From: Chrysemys picta bellii
Lineage: Eukaryota > Chordata > Testudines > Emydidae
Length of the DNA stretch: 64,000 bases
Reading direction: 5' to 3'
NCBI RefSeq assembly: GCF_011386835.1
Contig: NC_088801.1
Location: forward strand, 21,128,824-21,192,823
The translations under genes and the position numbers were made by a program. Each line of letters opens with the position of its first letter. Within the stretch, counting starts at the first letter, position 1. Below are positions 36,414 to 56,147 of this stretch, piece by piece. The notes under the pieces were generated by a model that was not told where the DNA came from, searched no databases, and saw only the letters and a program-made list of their open reading frames with translations.

Positions 36414-37780
36414 GGGTAAATTTTGAAGCCCAGGGACTTTGCTTCAGACCCAAAGGCTGTTCCAGAAAGCCTTGCATAAGTCAGGGACGTATACCTGACA
36501 ATTACGCAAAAAAAAAAAAAGCTTGCGGAACTTACGGAACTTTTTCTGTAAGTGTGGGTTTGCATAAGTCGGGTTTGCATAACCTGGGGAGCATCTGTAT
36601 AAACTGCTGCTCAGCCCCTGCTTGAGGGCCTGAGCCTTAACTCTTTACTGCCCCGCCCTGATCCAGGGCCTGGACTAGTTATCTGTTAATTGTTACCTGT
36701 GTGTGCTCAGGCCCCTGCCGGACGGCTTGAGCCAGGGCTCCTGTGGCCTGACTGATTCCACAAGGGGCCGTGCAAGGACTAAGGGGGACGGTGTGGTTCC
36801 CCATCGCCCCGGAGAGGGACGAACCCTGACGCACCCTCTCTACACCAGCTAATGACAATGACTCCTGTGAAAGGAGGAACAGATCTCCACAATCCCCTTG
36901 ACAGACAAAGTGAGATTTAATAGGAGCAACACCTCTTCCTGGCATGGAGATGTAGCCACTGCCTCCTTTTCCCTCCTCTTCCAACTGGGGGTTGCCATCT
37001 CTCCCCTTGTGATTTTTTCATTAGCTCTCTAGCAAAAAAATGTCTTCTACATTTTAAGGTAAAACATAACTGTCCAAACAAAGAATCCTTTAACCCTCAG
37101 TTGGCCTTTACTGGGACACAATTTCCTTCAACCCAACCCCAGGTTCAACAGTTTATCAGCAACAAATGTTTCCTTTTCTACTCAGTGCAGTGGTTTCTGC
37201 ACCATCATCTAGGTAGCAATGCAGAGGTGTTGGGTAGCCCTCTACCTTGGACTCCAACTCCTTGACTCTAATAAGTGAACCAGCTCTCTACTTCAGAAAC
37301 CAAGTGCTACTTCAGACTCCAGGGCTACTTCTGCAATTGACTGGTTTGCCTTTTAGGCCCTCACAATAGTACCTTCTCAGGCAGTCCTACACTGCTTCTT
37401 CCTAGGCCTTCCCCAGGACTCTTTGGGTTAAACTGTTGCTCTTCCCCAGGGCTTTCCCAGATCACCTTTGAAGAGGTTAGCCTCAGGTCTTCTCCACCCT
37501 TAGTCTCACCCTACTGAGTGCAGACTGCCTCTATGGATAGGTGCTACTTGCTTTCCTTTAAATCACATGACCCTTCACAGTCATGTTCTCCCCAAATTCT
37601 CAGTCCCATGATTTGGGAGGTAAACCTGGCACAGGTGAAACTTAGTTCTAACTCCCTTAAAGGGGCCAGCTTATTCTGTGACATGAGACTTCCCTGCCAG
37701 AAAATATCCTTTGATGCCTCAGGCTTATCACTATAAACTTCATGTCACGTGGCAAGCACTTCCCAAGTTGTGGAGAGGTG
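36414..37780. other. GC-richer unassigned block, possibly LTR-derived
   Basis: Contains an A run (36508-36521) inside a small palindromic stretch (GCATAAGTCAGGGACGTATA / CATAAGTCGGGTTTGCATAA). It then has a 1-kb segment with CCTTTAAGGGAG-like sequence near 37660, as seen near the start of turtle LTRs on the minus strand. I could not find paired TG...CA ends or a target duplication. Confidence 0.3.
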
Positions 37781-39936
<2,156 letters not shown>

Positions 39937-41425
39937 ACTTAAGAATGGCCATATTGGGTCAGACCAATGGTCCATCTAGCTTGGCACCACTTCCAGCAGT
40001 GGCCAGTGCTAGATGCATCAGAGGGAATGAGCAGAAGAGGGCAATTACTGAGTGATCCATTCCCTGTCATCCAATCCCAGATTCTGGCAGTCAGAGGTTT
40101 AGGGACACCAAGAGCATGGTGTTGCATCCCTGACCATCATGGCTCTCTTCCATGAATTTATCTAATTATTTTCTGAACCCAATTATACTTTTGGCCTTCA
40201 CGGCATCCCCTCACAATGGGTTGACTGTGCATTGTATGAAGAAGTACTTCCTTATGTTTGTTTTAAACCTGCACCCTATTAATTTCATTGGGTGACCCCT
40301 AGTTCTTGTGTTATGTGAAGGAGTAAATTACACTGCCTTATTCACTTTCTCCACACCATTCAAGATTTTATAGACCTGCACATTATCCCCCTTAGTCATC
40401 TCTCTTCCAAACTGAGCAGTCTCAGTCCTTTTAATCTCTTCACATAGAAGCTGTTCCTTATACTTATTTATTTGTGCTTGCCCTTCTCTGTACTTTTTCC
40501 AATTCTAATATATCTTTTTTGAGATGGGATGACCAAAACTGCATGCAGCACTCAAGGTGTGGGAGTACCATGGCTTTATATAGTGGCATTATGATATTTT
40601 CTATTTCTTTCCTAACAATTCCTAACATTTTGGACTGTTGCTGCACACTGAGCAGATGTTTTCAGAGAACTATACATGATGACTGCAAGATCTCTTTCTT
40701 CAGTGGTAACAGCTAATTTAGACCTCATCATTTTATATGTATAATTGGGATTATTTTTTTTCCAATGTGCACTACTTTGCACTTATCAACATAGAATTTC
40801 ATCTGTCATTTTATCACCCAGTCACCCAGTTTAGTGAGATCTCATTGTTACTTTTTGCAGTCAGCTTTGTACTGACTAATTTTTTATTGTCTGCAAATTT
40901 TAACTCCTCATTGTTCATCCACTTTCCAGATCATTTGTGAATATGTTGAACAGCACAGGTCCCAATACAGATCTGTGTGGGACCCCAATATTTACCTCTT
41001 TCTATTTGAAAACTGACCATTTATTCCTACCCTTTGTTTCCTATCTTTTAACCAGTTACTGATCCATGAGAGGACTTCCCTCTTATCCCATGAGTCCCTA
41101 CTTTGCTTAAGAGCCTTTGGTGAGGGACCTTGTCAAAGGCTTTCTGAAAGTTCAAGTACACTAGATCGACTGGATCACCCTTGTCCACATGCTTGTTGAC
41201 CCCCTCACAGAATTCTAATAGATTGGTGAGGCATGATTTCCCTTTACAAAAGCCATGCTGACTCTTCCTCAAGTTATTATGTCTGATAAACTTAACTATA
41301 GTAAAGGACAAAATTATCAGCCTGTACTGAAGTTAAGCTTACCTGCCTGTAATTGCCAGGATCACCACTGGAGCTCTTTTAAAAAATGTGGTTACATTAG
41401 ATATCCTTCAGTCACCTAATACAGA
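39937..41425 (-). mobile_element. CR1 LINE fragment including RT C-terminus
   Basis: The low end (AAGAATGGCCATATTGGGTC, AGACCAATGGTCCATCTAGC) is the reverse complement of a CR1 3' end. The antisense CR1 sequence continues without a large gap to about 41420 and includes a reverse transcriptase piece at 41311-41048. It is one of the longest single repeats in the window. Confidence 0.93.
41048..41311 (-). pseudogene. CR1 reverse transcriptase fragment
   Basis: The minus-strand frame reads NNLRKSQHGFCKGKSCLTNL, LEFCEGVNKHVDKGDPVDLV and YLNFQKAFDKVPHQRLLSKV. The (L/D)F-KAFD-VPH block is the conserved RT motif A region of CR1. The first Asp of the usual YLDF is Asn here (YLNF), and the remaining palm motifs are lost, so it is inactive. 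Confidence 0.9.
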
Positions 41426-41710
41426 TGTCTATACTAGCTGGAAACACATGTGTAAACAAACTACAAGCTACCCTGAACCATCTGGTGTGGCTAGCTTTAT
41501 TTGATCAGTTGAGACTAATCAACTACAGAATTCTTGGCTGTTCAGGACTGACAAATTACAACTCCATCCTCCTCACAGGATGAATGAAGCATTAAAGAGA
41601 CAGGACTGTACCATACAGTTATTAGGATTATAGTCTTTCTATCTACAATTCTAAATTAAGTTTGTTGGAAAAAATACATATTTGTGATTTAAAAATAAAT
41701 AAATATGAAC
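41426..41710. other. Intron sequence 3' of E7, no feature
   Basis: AT-rich. It contains a short stretch (41430-41560) that may be MITE-derived, not resolved. Confidence 0.35.
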
Positions 41711-41851
41711 CTGAACTTTTGCATTTTATGTTTATAGGAGCTTCATCAGAATGATCTGGGCAGTCAAAGTCCCCATCACATTGCCACTGAGAATTTGAGA
41801 GACACCTTCCATCAGCACAACTGAATTCTCCAGGATTACAATGACGATACC
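41711..41851 (-). CDS. LRP1B: LRP1B exon E7: LDLa repeat with QW signature
   Basis: The exon is 141 bp, phase 1/1, with acceptor TTTCTAG and donor GTTCATA. The product runs from [17 protein letters not shown] through [20 protein letters not shown] to [10 protein letters not shown]. It is one LDLa repeat plus the linker to the next. The donor is weak (T at +3, T at +6, no G at +5). It is supported by frame continuity with E8, where the split Glu codon is restored, and by a conserved protein boundary. The exon follows an 8,164-bp intron. Confidence 0.94.
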
Positions 41852-43989
41852 CTAGAAACAGAGCAATCAAAGCTTTACTGCTTCATACTTTGCATATGCA
41901 TATATTTTCACATAATTTCATAACAGAGTCTATACAAGTAAACACATGTATCTCTGTCTCTATAGAGAGAGATACAGAAAGATAAATATGCATATACATG
42001 TGCATCTCAAAAGACAGACTCCTTAAAAAGACAAAATCCTCAATGCAGTTCTGGAAGCTGCATAAGATTATTTTATGAGATGCTCAAATAGATTTCTGCC
42101 AGAGAAAATCAAAAAGGACACCATCTAGAATTTGCTCCTTAGAAGCGAGTCTCTGCCAGAGTTTAATAAGAAAAATCTACAAATGGCAAAAACTCAAAAG
42201 TCAAATAAAATTTTTCTTCCCTCACAATTTTAAAATATAAAAGTCAGGGTTTTTTCAGATGGAAAAATCACCATTTTGCTGCAAGAAACCAAATCAAATG
42301 GATGAAATTCATGTTATTTTCCCAAGTAGCAGAATTTTGCCATTTTTGTACAAAACATGTTTCACTGGAGAAAAAAAAAAACATAACATTTTATGTTAAG
42401 AGTGCATGCATACTCATGAAAATATTAAGCTATGTATGGGAGTAAAAATAAAGTCAAAATTGACCTGCAGCTATTTTTCCTGGCTTTGAATGTTCACATT
42501 CCAACAGATTTTTCCAGCAAAAAATAAGATTTTTTAAAGCTCTAAAAATATGACTTACTCTTTCTGAGCAGCAAATCCAAGATGATGATTGTTTTTGAAG
42601 CTTTGTTTCATCTGCATAAATCTTACATGAGCATTAGCAGAAGGAGAAATATAATACCAGCTAACTTTCCTTTAGTTATTCTATGTGATTTGGGTATAGC
42701 TCTTCCCTGCCATCAGATGGAATCAGAGCACTTGACCTTCTGAGATAAGACATCCCTCTTATCCAAGAGCTTTATTCTCTCAGTATCCTCCGTTGACACT
42801 TTGAATGGAGTTAATGTACTACTGGAACCATAAAACATAATTATCTTGTATCTAACTTGTAATAATCACTAGAGAAGCCAGAATAACTCAATAGGGAAAC
42901 TTCATAAAGCTGTAACTTTTATTAAATAGACTGTCCTTAATTCTATCTTTAAAAAACATGAAACCTCCCTTCATGTATTAATTACTCATGTCGGGCCAGG
43001 CCTCAGCTACACTTGAGACACCTTTGTGTCAATGGCTGTCTTAGTGAAAGCTTCCACTTCCCATCTGTAGTGTCTGGCAAAGACATGCATTTAAAACCAG
43101 GTCAATCTAGATCTGCCACAGAGGAGCTTCTGCTCTCTCTATGATGCTTCTATAATCTGGTTGAATGGGCTTTGAAGAAATGTGGAACTGAAATTGGATC
43201 TTCTTTCGTATTTCTAAATAAGCTTCCCCAATCAGTTACTCTAGTTAAATAGAAATGATTAATGCGCATGCTCCTTTTCTTTTTTGGAGGATCTCATGGA
43301 GAACAAAGCATTTCTCTGCATAGTCTCCTGGAGACATCTCATCTCAACAGAGAGTCTGAAATTCCCATATTCTTATGGACAAATAAATAATCACTAAGTA
43401 TAAGCCTTGAAAGAATAATTTAGGATTATAAAATGGAACAGAATTCATATTGAAACAGTTATCAAAGATTAATAGAATAGTAAAAATATTAAGAGAATTC
43501 AAACCCAAATTCAACTGCAAAAGAGGACTAGATCATCTGAGCATTGGCCTACTTTTGGTAATTGCCTCGAAGACTTCCACCATATCTGAATATCACCTAA
43601 CCAGAAATGATAGACTCTAACTATAAATCCAGCAAATTGTTCAAATTGCAGCCTCAGTGAAATATAGACTCTTACCAATACAAACACAGGAAACAATCAG
43701 GATGTCTACTATCTTGGCCTTGAGGTACACCAAGAAAATAAGTTTTTTTCCCCTGATTCTAAAGTGTGTGAAGTGCCTTGACTGCAACATTACCTTTTCT
43801 GAATAAGTTTCAGTTTAGATTTTTAATGTCAACAGCAGGGTATAAGCAATAAATTGAGATGGGTTTTCATGGTAAACTGGGTTCTAGATCAAGAAGTTCT
43901 TTGTTGCTGGGTACCTTAGTTGGCCTGGCAGGCAGAGGCTGACCTGCTCTGGCTATATTGTCTGCCATGGCTAGTTGATACTGGTACAA
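41852..43989. other. Unassigned AT-rich intron sequence
   Basis: A short inverted tract CTCTGTCTCTATAGAGAGAG lies near 41951-41970. Otherwise no recognisable element. Confidence 0.45.
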
Positions 43990-44530
43990 TACATCATAGA
44001 AATCATAGAAATGTAGGCATGCAATGCACCTTGATAGTCATCTAGTCCAGTTCCTTGCAGGGAAGCAGGACTACATATTATCTAGATCATCCTTGACAGA
44101 TATTTGTCTAAGCTGTTCTTATAAACCTTCAAATGCTGGAGATTCCACAACCTCACCAGATAATTTGTTCCAGTGCATAACTCCCCTTACAGTTAGGAAG
44201 TTTTCCCCAATGTCTAATCTAAATCTCCTTTGCTGCAATTTAAGCCCATTCTTGTTCTGTCGTCAGTGGTTAGGAGAACAATTTATATAACCCTTTACAT
44301 ACTTAAAGACTGTTATCCTGTCCCCCATCAGTCTTCTCTTCTCCAGTCTAAACCTTTAATCATTGTTGTTGCTATCCTCTAGACTTTCACCAATTTGTCC
44401 ATATCTTTCCCAAGGTGTGATGCCCAGAACTGGACACAATACTCCAGCTGAGACCTAATCAGCGTGGAGTAGAGCCAAAGAATTCCTTCTTGTGTCTTGC
44501 TTACAACACTCCTGCCAATACATCCCATTT
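43990..44530 (-). mobile_element. CR1 LINE 3' fragment
   Basis: The low end reads CATAGAAATCATAGAAATGT, followed by AGTCATCTAGTCCAG, the antisense CR1 3' end. The sequence then follows the usual antisense CR1 order (GGAGATTCCACAACCTCACC, CCCAGAACTGGACACAATAC). Confidence 0.92.
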
Positions 44531-45540
44531 GGAGTGGTGTGAGCACTAGTTGCCAGTGAGTGTGTTATGAGGCTGTGTATGTCAGCACTGAACCTTATTA
44601 TACAATATGCGCTCCTAAATACAGTCTCATTGTTCCCAGAATGGCAATTTGATGTGCCCTAGTGCGTAGTACTGGAGAAATATAGATGGGAGCTCTAGGG
44701 AAAAAATGTTAACTTGCCACGGTTCCTACGTTTGAAACCAATGCACACTGGACATACAAACTTGGAATCGTCTTAAAAACAGTGTCCATTCTGGCCACTT
44801 ACTCTCCCTTTGCTTGAATAAGATTGTAAAGGCACAGAAGGAGGAGTAGCCATAATTATCCTTCATTTTCTTTAACTGAGAAACTCCTCTCTGACAAATT
44901 CCAGAGAGGAAGGGAAGGTGGTCTCGGAGTGTGGACCCATATCAACAATAATTCAGGAAGAACTATAGTTACTACAGTAAGCAATCTTTTTTTTCTCCCT
45001 TTGAGAATTGCTCATTTGGATATCTACTCTTTGGAGATTAAAAAGCAGAAGTAACCCTCCAGGAGAGGGGTCTGAGGCGGAGTAGTTTAAAGTGACTTAA
45101 AGTTTTTTCTCCTGAATTGATAATCAGATTAGAGGGCAACCTGAGGGAGTAATGCTACATAAAATTGTATACCGAGTTTAAGGAAGCAGGTTTGCATATA
45201 TCAGTGATGGACTCTGTGCAAAAGCATGCCGTGGAAGCTGCATTAGGACTAAGTAGAGTGTTTGGATATCTGTGGGTGGATGTCAAGTAATTAACAATCA
45301 TGGTTATTTAGCTGAGGTGGACTGACCCAAGTGTCATTAAAAGTCCGGGGAACCTGCAATTACGCTTGATCCTATATAGATAATAATTTAAGACCTCTAG
45401 ATGTCTACAATATGGATCCTGACCTTCCCTGTTGGGAGTAATTAAGAAAATTGCAGGCTGGTTAATTAACTGATTCAGATGGAAATCACAGATCATTCTA
45501 GACAAGATGTACTAGACATTTTATCCCTATGGAAGACGGT

Positions 45541-46049
45541 TAGGGCTGCCGATTTGTCACAGAATTTTTAAAAATAAAAAAAGTACAGCGCAGTCATGGT
45601 AAATTTAGTAAAAGTCATGGGTTTAGGGGGAAATGGTGTGTAAAGTCACGGTATAAATCATATTGAGACACTTTTTGTGTGACCAAATTTGACTGATTGG
45701 CATTTGCTGGCTGGTGCACAGGGTTGCAATACCATTCAGGTTTGGTTCAGACTTTCGTCATCACTGAGGATTGGTCGGGCCAAACCTGAGAGTCATTGTG
45801 ACTCCTTACACCCGGGTTGCAATACCAGAGTGGAGAACCAGGACCAACCCTTCAGGACAGGTGACATTGCTGCGGAGAGAGGGTGGGACGGATTCACTCT
45901 CCAGCCCTCCAGCCTCAGTTGCCCCTCCTTATTTGGCCGTTACTATGGTTGCATTGCTGGGCAGAGAGCAGTGCTGCAGGTGGTCAGTGTCCTTTCCCTC
46001 AAATTTGAAGTCACAGAGGTCATAATATCATAACAAACTTGCAGCCCTA
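45541..46049. mobile_element. hAT-type non-autonomous element, 509 bp
   Basis: The ends are TAGGGCTGC and GCAGCCCTA. The flanking octamers AAGACGGT (45533-45540) and AACATGGT (46050-46057) match at 6 of 8 positions, an aged 8-bp target duplication. It contains two overlapping plus-strand open frames (45689-46033) that do not resemble a transposase. Confidence 0.75.
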
Positions 46050-47399
46050 AACATGGTATAAGGAGATTCAGCCCTCAGGTTGATGAACATCTGGGTTGAT
46101 GTTATTGCTTTTAGGAGTGCCATTTTAACTGAGAAATGCAGAGAGAGCAGTCTGGCAAAGACTTATAAGACACTATAGCTTCCCGTGGACAAAATTCAAA
46201 TCCCATAGTGGTCGCGTTTCAAAACAATGGAAGGAAAATGTGAAACTAGCCTTTCAGAAATTTGATTACTGTCTGGTGAGTGAAAAAACGGTCAACTCAT
46301 ATGTCTGAGGGTGGAAAACTGAGATAGCCAAGTGGATCCTGACAGCTTGAAACAATATTTTTTATTGTTGCAGTTGCATCCAAATAAAATAGGGCTCAAG
46401 GGATGTTTCAGATCTTCCCCCTTTTGATCTTCCCAGACGGAGAAAGTTTTCCACCTCATTAAGTATGTTTCTCTGGTCATAAGCTTCAGGTTTTCCAACT
46501 GGATATTTTAAATTACAGTAAACCACTGTAGATCTAATGTTTCCAGACATCCAGAAGCCAAGCTGTCAGAGAATTCAGAACTAGTATAAAAATCTTGTCC
46601 CGAACCTGTGCCAAGAGATCTGGCAGTTTCAGAAGACTTAAAGGCCCAAAGTCATTTCCAGCAGGAGAACTAAAACTACTGAGCCCAGGCCAGAGCTATT
46701 ATCAATATCTAAACTCCATCCTGTCTGACTTTCATAATAGTCTCCTGGATCAATAGAACTGGGGGGAGGAAATAAAAAATAGAGGATTTCCTGACCCGAA
46801 ATCCAAAAGTAAAGCATCCGTGAGTGATGCTGCACTGCCTCTAGACTATTATGAGATATCTGGCATTCTTCTCTCTCTCTCTGGTGACAAAGACCTAGGG
46901 ATTTGCCCCCTTTTGGGACAAATAATGAAGGATCAAGTCCACAATTTAGTACTTGTATTGCTTAAGGAGTTTGGCAAGAAAACACAAAACAAAATCTTTA
47001 TTATGAACTGGCTGGAAACCAGAACAATATATATCTGTCATCTGTCTAAAGAATATTTAGACAGGGCACTGGCTTCTGGGAGCTATTCTCTGATTGTGCT
47101 CAGACAGGATCTAGAATTTTCAAGGACAAGGGAGTGCATATAGTTGGAGCATGCTCAACTGGTTGAACACCTAGGATAACTTACAGGTGCCTCAGAGAGC
47201 TAAAAAACATGAGACCTTTGTGAGTAAGAATCCTACGATGGATGGTATCTTTAAAGAAATAAATATTTACTAAATACATAAACAACAGTACTCTAATCAC
47301 TTTGCTGCCTTTAGTGGAATTCCTGAAATGTCGGCTACAGCCAGATTCCAGGTCCCTTTGCACTACATGGGCTGGAACTGGGGGAAAGAATCTGCCCCT

Positions 47400-47655
47400 A
47401 TACCTTTACCTGTTTCTATCATAAACATGTTGGCACTTGATAAATAATAGTAATTTAAAAGCTTGAAGACAGCTCCATTGTAAGATTAGATGGGAATCCT
47501 CATTGTTGCCCCTGTCTTTATTGTCATCTCCTATTGTTCTCATCTTTCCATGTAAGTCCTTTGAGGCAGCCAGTCCATATGGGTCTGTACTGTAAAGCAC
47601 CATGCACATCTCTGATGCGATATAAGCACTAGAATAAATAAATATTAACAAATAA
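47400..47655 (+). mobile_element. Ancient LINE/SINE tail, L2-like (tentative)
   Basis: The 3' end TACTGTAAAGCACCATGCAC, then ATATAAGCACTAGAATAAAT, resembles the tail shared by L2-type LINEs and related SINEs, ending in an AATAAATAAAT tract. Confidence 0.35.
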
Positions 47656-48648
47656 TAGGCCTCAAGAAGAAATTGAACCTAGTTCTGAAGTTTGTGAATC
47701 ATCTCTTCAGATTGTGAAGGTTGTCCCCAAGCAAACATTGGTTGGTGTGACATTCCACCTTTCTTAATTTATGCCCCAAACTGCTCTAGCATTGGAAGAC
47801 CATCAAGATTATTGATCTGGTCAGGGATTCTGAGTTCCTCTAAGCAGAGAGAGTAGTCTTCTCTTGTATCAACTGTGACACCTTGCCCTATAAGACTGAT
47901 AGGCAGAGTCAAGGAATTTGAAAATTTCCAGCTCAGATGCTGCTCTTCTATAGTTTGCAGGGCATGGATAAAGAACAATCATGTGTCTATGAAGAGTACC
48001 ACGTGATACCTGTGATGTTGGGAATAGGTTCTACAAAGGAAGGGAAATGCCCCCTGTGATGGTACAAATACTTCCCACAAAAGTTTGTGGCATATGAACA
48101 CTGCTGACAGTAAAGGAAGTTCACACAGTGTTCCCTCCGAGATGTCATGGGACCCACCACAGAGGAGGAGGAGCTGGAGTCAAGGGATGATAAAGTAGGC
48201 ACACTGGCTGTCATTCTGTTACGGCTGCTGTCTCTGTGGTATTGAGGTGCTTGAGCTTACTGTGGCAGGAGCAGGGCTGATTTGGTTGCCCCCTTCCTCC
48301 CCATTTCACCAAGGAAGTAGCTCTCATGCTGCCTCTTACAATGGTGCATTTGGGAGTGGGCAACTTTTCTCCTATGCCCATTTAGTCCTGGTGATGTGGA
48401 TGAAATCTTCCGGTTCCTAGGACAAATTAACCAGCTTGGTAGCTGTTTCACTTGCAGGATACAGAAACACCTGAGGATTCTGAAAGGGCAAGGCCCTTAG
48501 GTACAGATTCAAATGCTCTATTTCCATCTAATGGCAGGGAGAAAGTACTTCCAAATGATTGGACTGCACTGGAGGAACAAAGAGAAAAATAAGTGTTTAT
48601 CTGGAACACTATTGTCACATTACCTTTTTAAAATTTAATTAATGGAGA

Positions 48649-48829
48649 TATCCTATCTCCTAGAACTGGAAGGGACCTTGAAAGGTCATCGAGTCCAGCC
48701 CCCTGCCTTCGCTAGCAGGACCAAATACTGATTTTGCCCCAGATCCCCAAGTGGCCCCCTCAAGGATTGAACTCACAACCCTGGGTTTAGCAGGCCAATG
48801 CTCAAACCACTGAGCTATCCCACCTTCCC
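48649..48829 (-). mobile_element. tRNA-headed SINE with CR1 tail
   Basis: The complement begins GGGATAGCTCAGTGGTTTGA and includes GTTGTGAGTTCAATCC (B box). The low end reads TAGAACTGGAAGGGACCTTG on the plus strand. Same family as the copies at 9.5 and 24.9 kb. Apparently near full length. Confidence 0.9.
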
Positions 48830-49125
48830 ACAATGCTTAATCCTATAATAGATTTAACACTACAACATAAGGAAATCATGATAAGCATACATAAGGCTTC
48901 TGCTAACATAAAAAATCACATATGCTTCACTCTTAAAATCCCTTGATGTTCATATATATTTCAGTTACCCTTGTACAAGCCATAGATGATAGGGACTTTA
49001 GCAATGCCTAATATAGATAGCAACCTCATGTTTTAGAAGCCATACATGGATCATCTCTAACTGTGAATGTGTGTGTGCACACGCTCATCCATGCTCACAT
49101 TCACACACAAGGCATTTTAGATTTT
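48830..49125. other. Intron sequence, no feature
   Basis: AT-rich with a short GTGTGTGTGC run near 49068. Confidence 0.45.
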
Positions 49126-49340
49126 AGAAAACCAAGTGAAGTAAATTAACTAGTGCTCAATGACTGATTCGGAACAAATAATCATGCACATTGTCAGGCA
49201 TACACCAAGTAGCATACGATACCAGAAGGTGCTACTTGCCCCCACAATAAGGAATACAAAAGTTGATTCAAAGATTTGAATGTACTTAAAAAAATAATCA
49301 AAACAAGAAAAAACACCAATGGGGCGGGGGCACTTGGTAC
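49126..49340. repeat. Direct repeat, copy 1 (3' side of E6)
   Basis: Nearly identical (about 97% by hand count) to 50211-50426. The offset is 1,085 bases. It contains CTCAATGACTGATTCGGAAC and AAACACCAATGGGGCGGGGG. Confidence 0.92.
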
Positions 49341-50015
49341 ATACTGGTCCAGATTATCAATAGATTGGGTTTGGACATTTTGTGCACACATATCTACGTA
49401 TATTTTGCATGCACATTAACTATGCGCTCAGAAATTCCTGAGTTTTGCATACATATGCGGTGAATGCAGATATACGTGTACACAACATACTGAAAATTAA
49501 GCCTAAGACTATTGCAGATAAACACACTAGCATAGTTTTGAACAGGGGCTGTATGCCAGATTCTCTCCTGTACCAAGAACTTCTTGATGCAGAATGGCGA
49601 GGTCAGGCAGTCAGATACAGTATGTATATATTATAAAACAGCAACAAAGAAGTTGTATTGCTTACTATGGCACAGTCTGCCAGTATGAACATATATAGAT
49701 TACTGATAATGTATTTACTTTATATATTAACTATATTATTAACTCTTATTTTTTACAAAGAATCAGCTATAAATTCATATAGCTTTAGCCCAAGTAAGTA
49801 TGTACAAAATTGTGCTCAGCAGGAACAACATTACATTACAAACAAATATTAAAACAAATTTAGAAAGTGAACAATTATCTCAATCAACAGTAAATTAGAA
49901 TATTAAATCTTCTAAACATTCTTGTCTTCATTCCCTATAGGTTTTTTAAAATTTCTATCCTATTATTCAGACTGAGATTTTTCTCATTGTTAACTGTTTT
50001 TTAAATTATACTTGC
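49341..50015. other. Intron sequence 3' of E6
   Basis: AT-rich unique sequence between repeat copy 1 and the E6 GC donor. Confidence 0.5.
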
Positions 50016-50020
50016 CACAT
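50011..50020 (-). promoter_or_regulatory. GC-type 5' splice site after E6
   Basis: Minus strand: exon end TGTG, then intron start GCAAGT (GC at 50015-50014). GC-AG introns are about 1% of vertebrate introns and usually have a strong consensus around the C, as here (G|GCAAGT). A shift to the nearby GT would delete the sixth cysteine and break the frame, so I reject it. Confidence 0.85.
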
Positions 50021-50138
50021 TCCAATGACTCATCAGATCCATCTCCACAGTCGTCATCGTGATCGCATACAAACTGTTTGGGAATGCAGACTTTATTACG
50101 GCATGTGAAAGAGTTCTCATCACAAGTGTTATTAGGAG
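50016..50138 (-). CDS. LRP1B: LRP1B exon E6: LDLa repeat, ends at a GC donor
   Basis: The exon is 123 bp, phase 1/1, with acceptor TTTTTTCATTAG. It encodes [18 protein letters not shown], then [21 protein letters not shown]. The aromatic ligand-site residue is Phe, and the acidic cluster is dense ([12 protein letters not shown]). The coding part ends TGTG and is followed by GCAAGT, a GC-type 5' splice site with an otherwise perfect U1 match. Phase, length and the next exon all require this boundary. The exon sits between the two copies of a ~215-bp direct repeat (49126-49340 and 50211-50426). Confidence 0.94.
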
Positions 50139-50210
50139 CTAATGAAAAAACAGCACATAAGAAAAAATAAGGAACACACAGAACAACAGGACCTACAGAT
50201 ACTACTTATT

Positions 50211-50426
50211 AGAAAAACAAGTGAAGTAAATTAGCTAGTGCTCAATGACTGATTCGGAACAAATAATCATGCACGTTGTCAGGCATACACCAAGTAGCAT
50301 ACGATACCAGAAGGTGCTACTTGCCCCCAAAATAAGGAATACAAAAGTTGATTCAAAGATTTGAATGTACTTAAAAAGCTAATCAAAACAAGAAAAAACA
50401 CCAATGGGGCGGGGGGCACTTGGTAA
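50211..50426. repeat. Direct repeat, copy 2 (5' side of E6)
   Basis: Same orientation as 49126-49340. The few differences are single substitutions and one G-run indel. E6 lies between the two copies. Confidence 0.92.

Positions 50427-56147
<5,721 letters not shown>

Larger units (their letters stand above)
44690..48520 (-). mobile_element. DIRS-like retroelement copy E
   Basis: Terminal pieces near 44710 (GTTAACTTGCCACGG) and 44957-44990 (ATAGTTACTACAGTAAGC) resemble the other DIRS ends. A recombinase fragment lies at 45505-45308 (MICDFHLNQLINQPAIF, YYLYRIKRNCRFPGLL). RT/recombinase linker pieces at 46550-46292 read NEVENFLRLG and DLKHPLSPILFGCN. A Ser-rich gag piece with SSLDSSSSSSVVGPM is at 48214-47987. 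A hAT MITE interrupts it at 45541-46049. The most decayed of the larger copies. Confidence 0.6.

Noticed and set aside
46820..47143. 107-codon plus-strand ORF as a gene.
   Set aside because: It is antisense to the DIRS copy E region, without recognisable domain or regulatory context.
49126..50426. Duplicated E6 exon inside the direct repeats.
   Set aside because: The repeat unit itself contains no exon. Only one LDLa-coding copy exists between the units.
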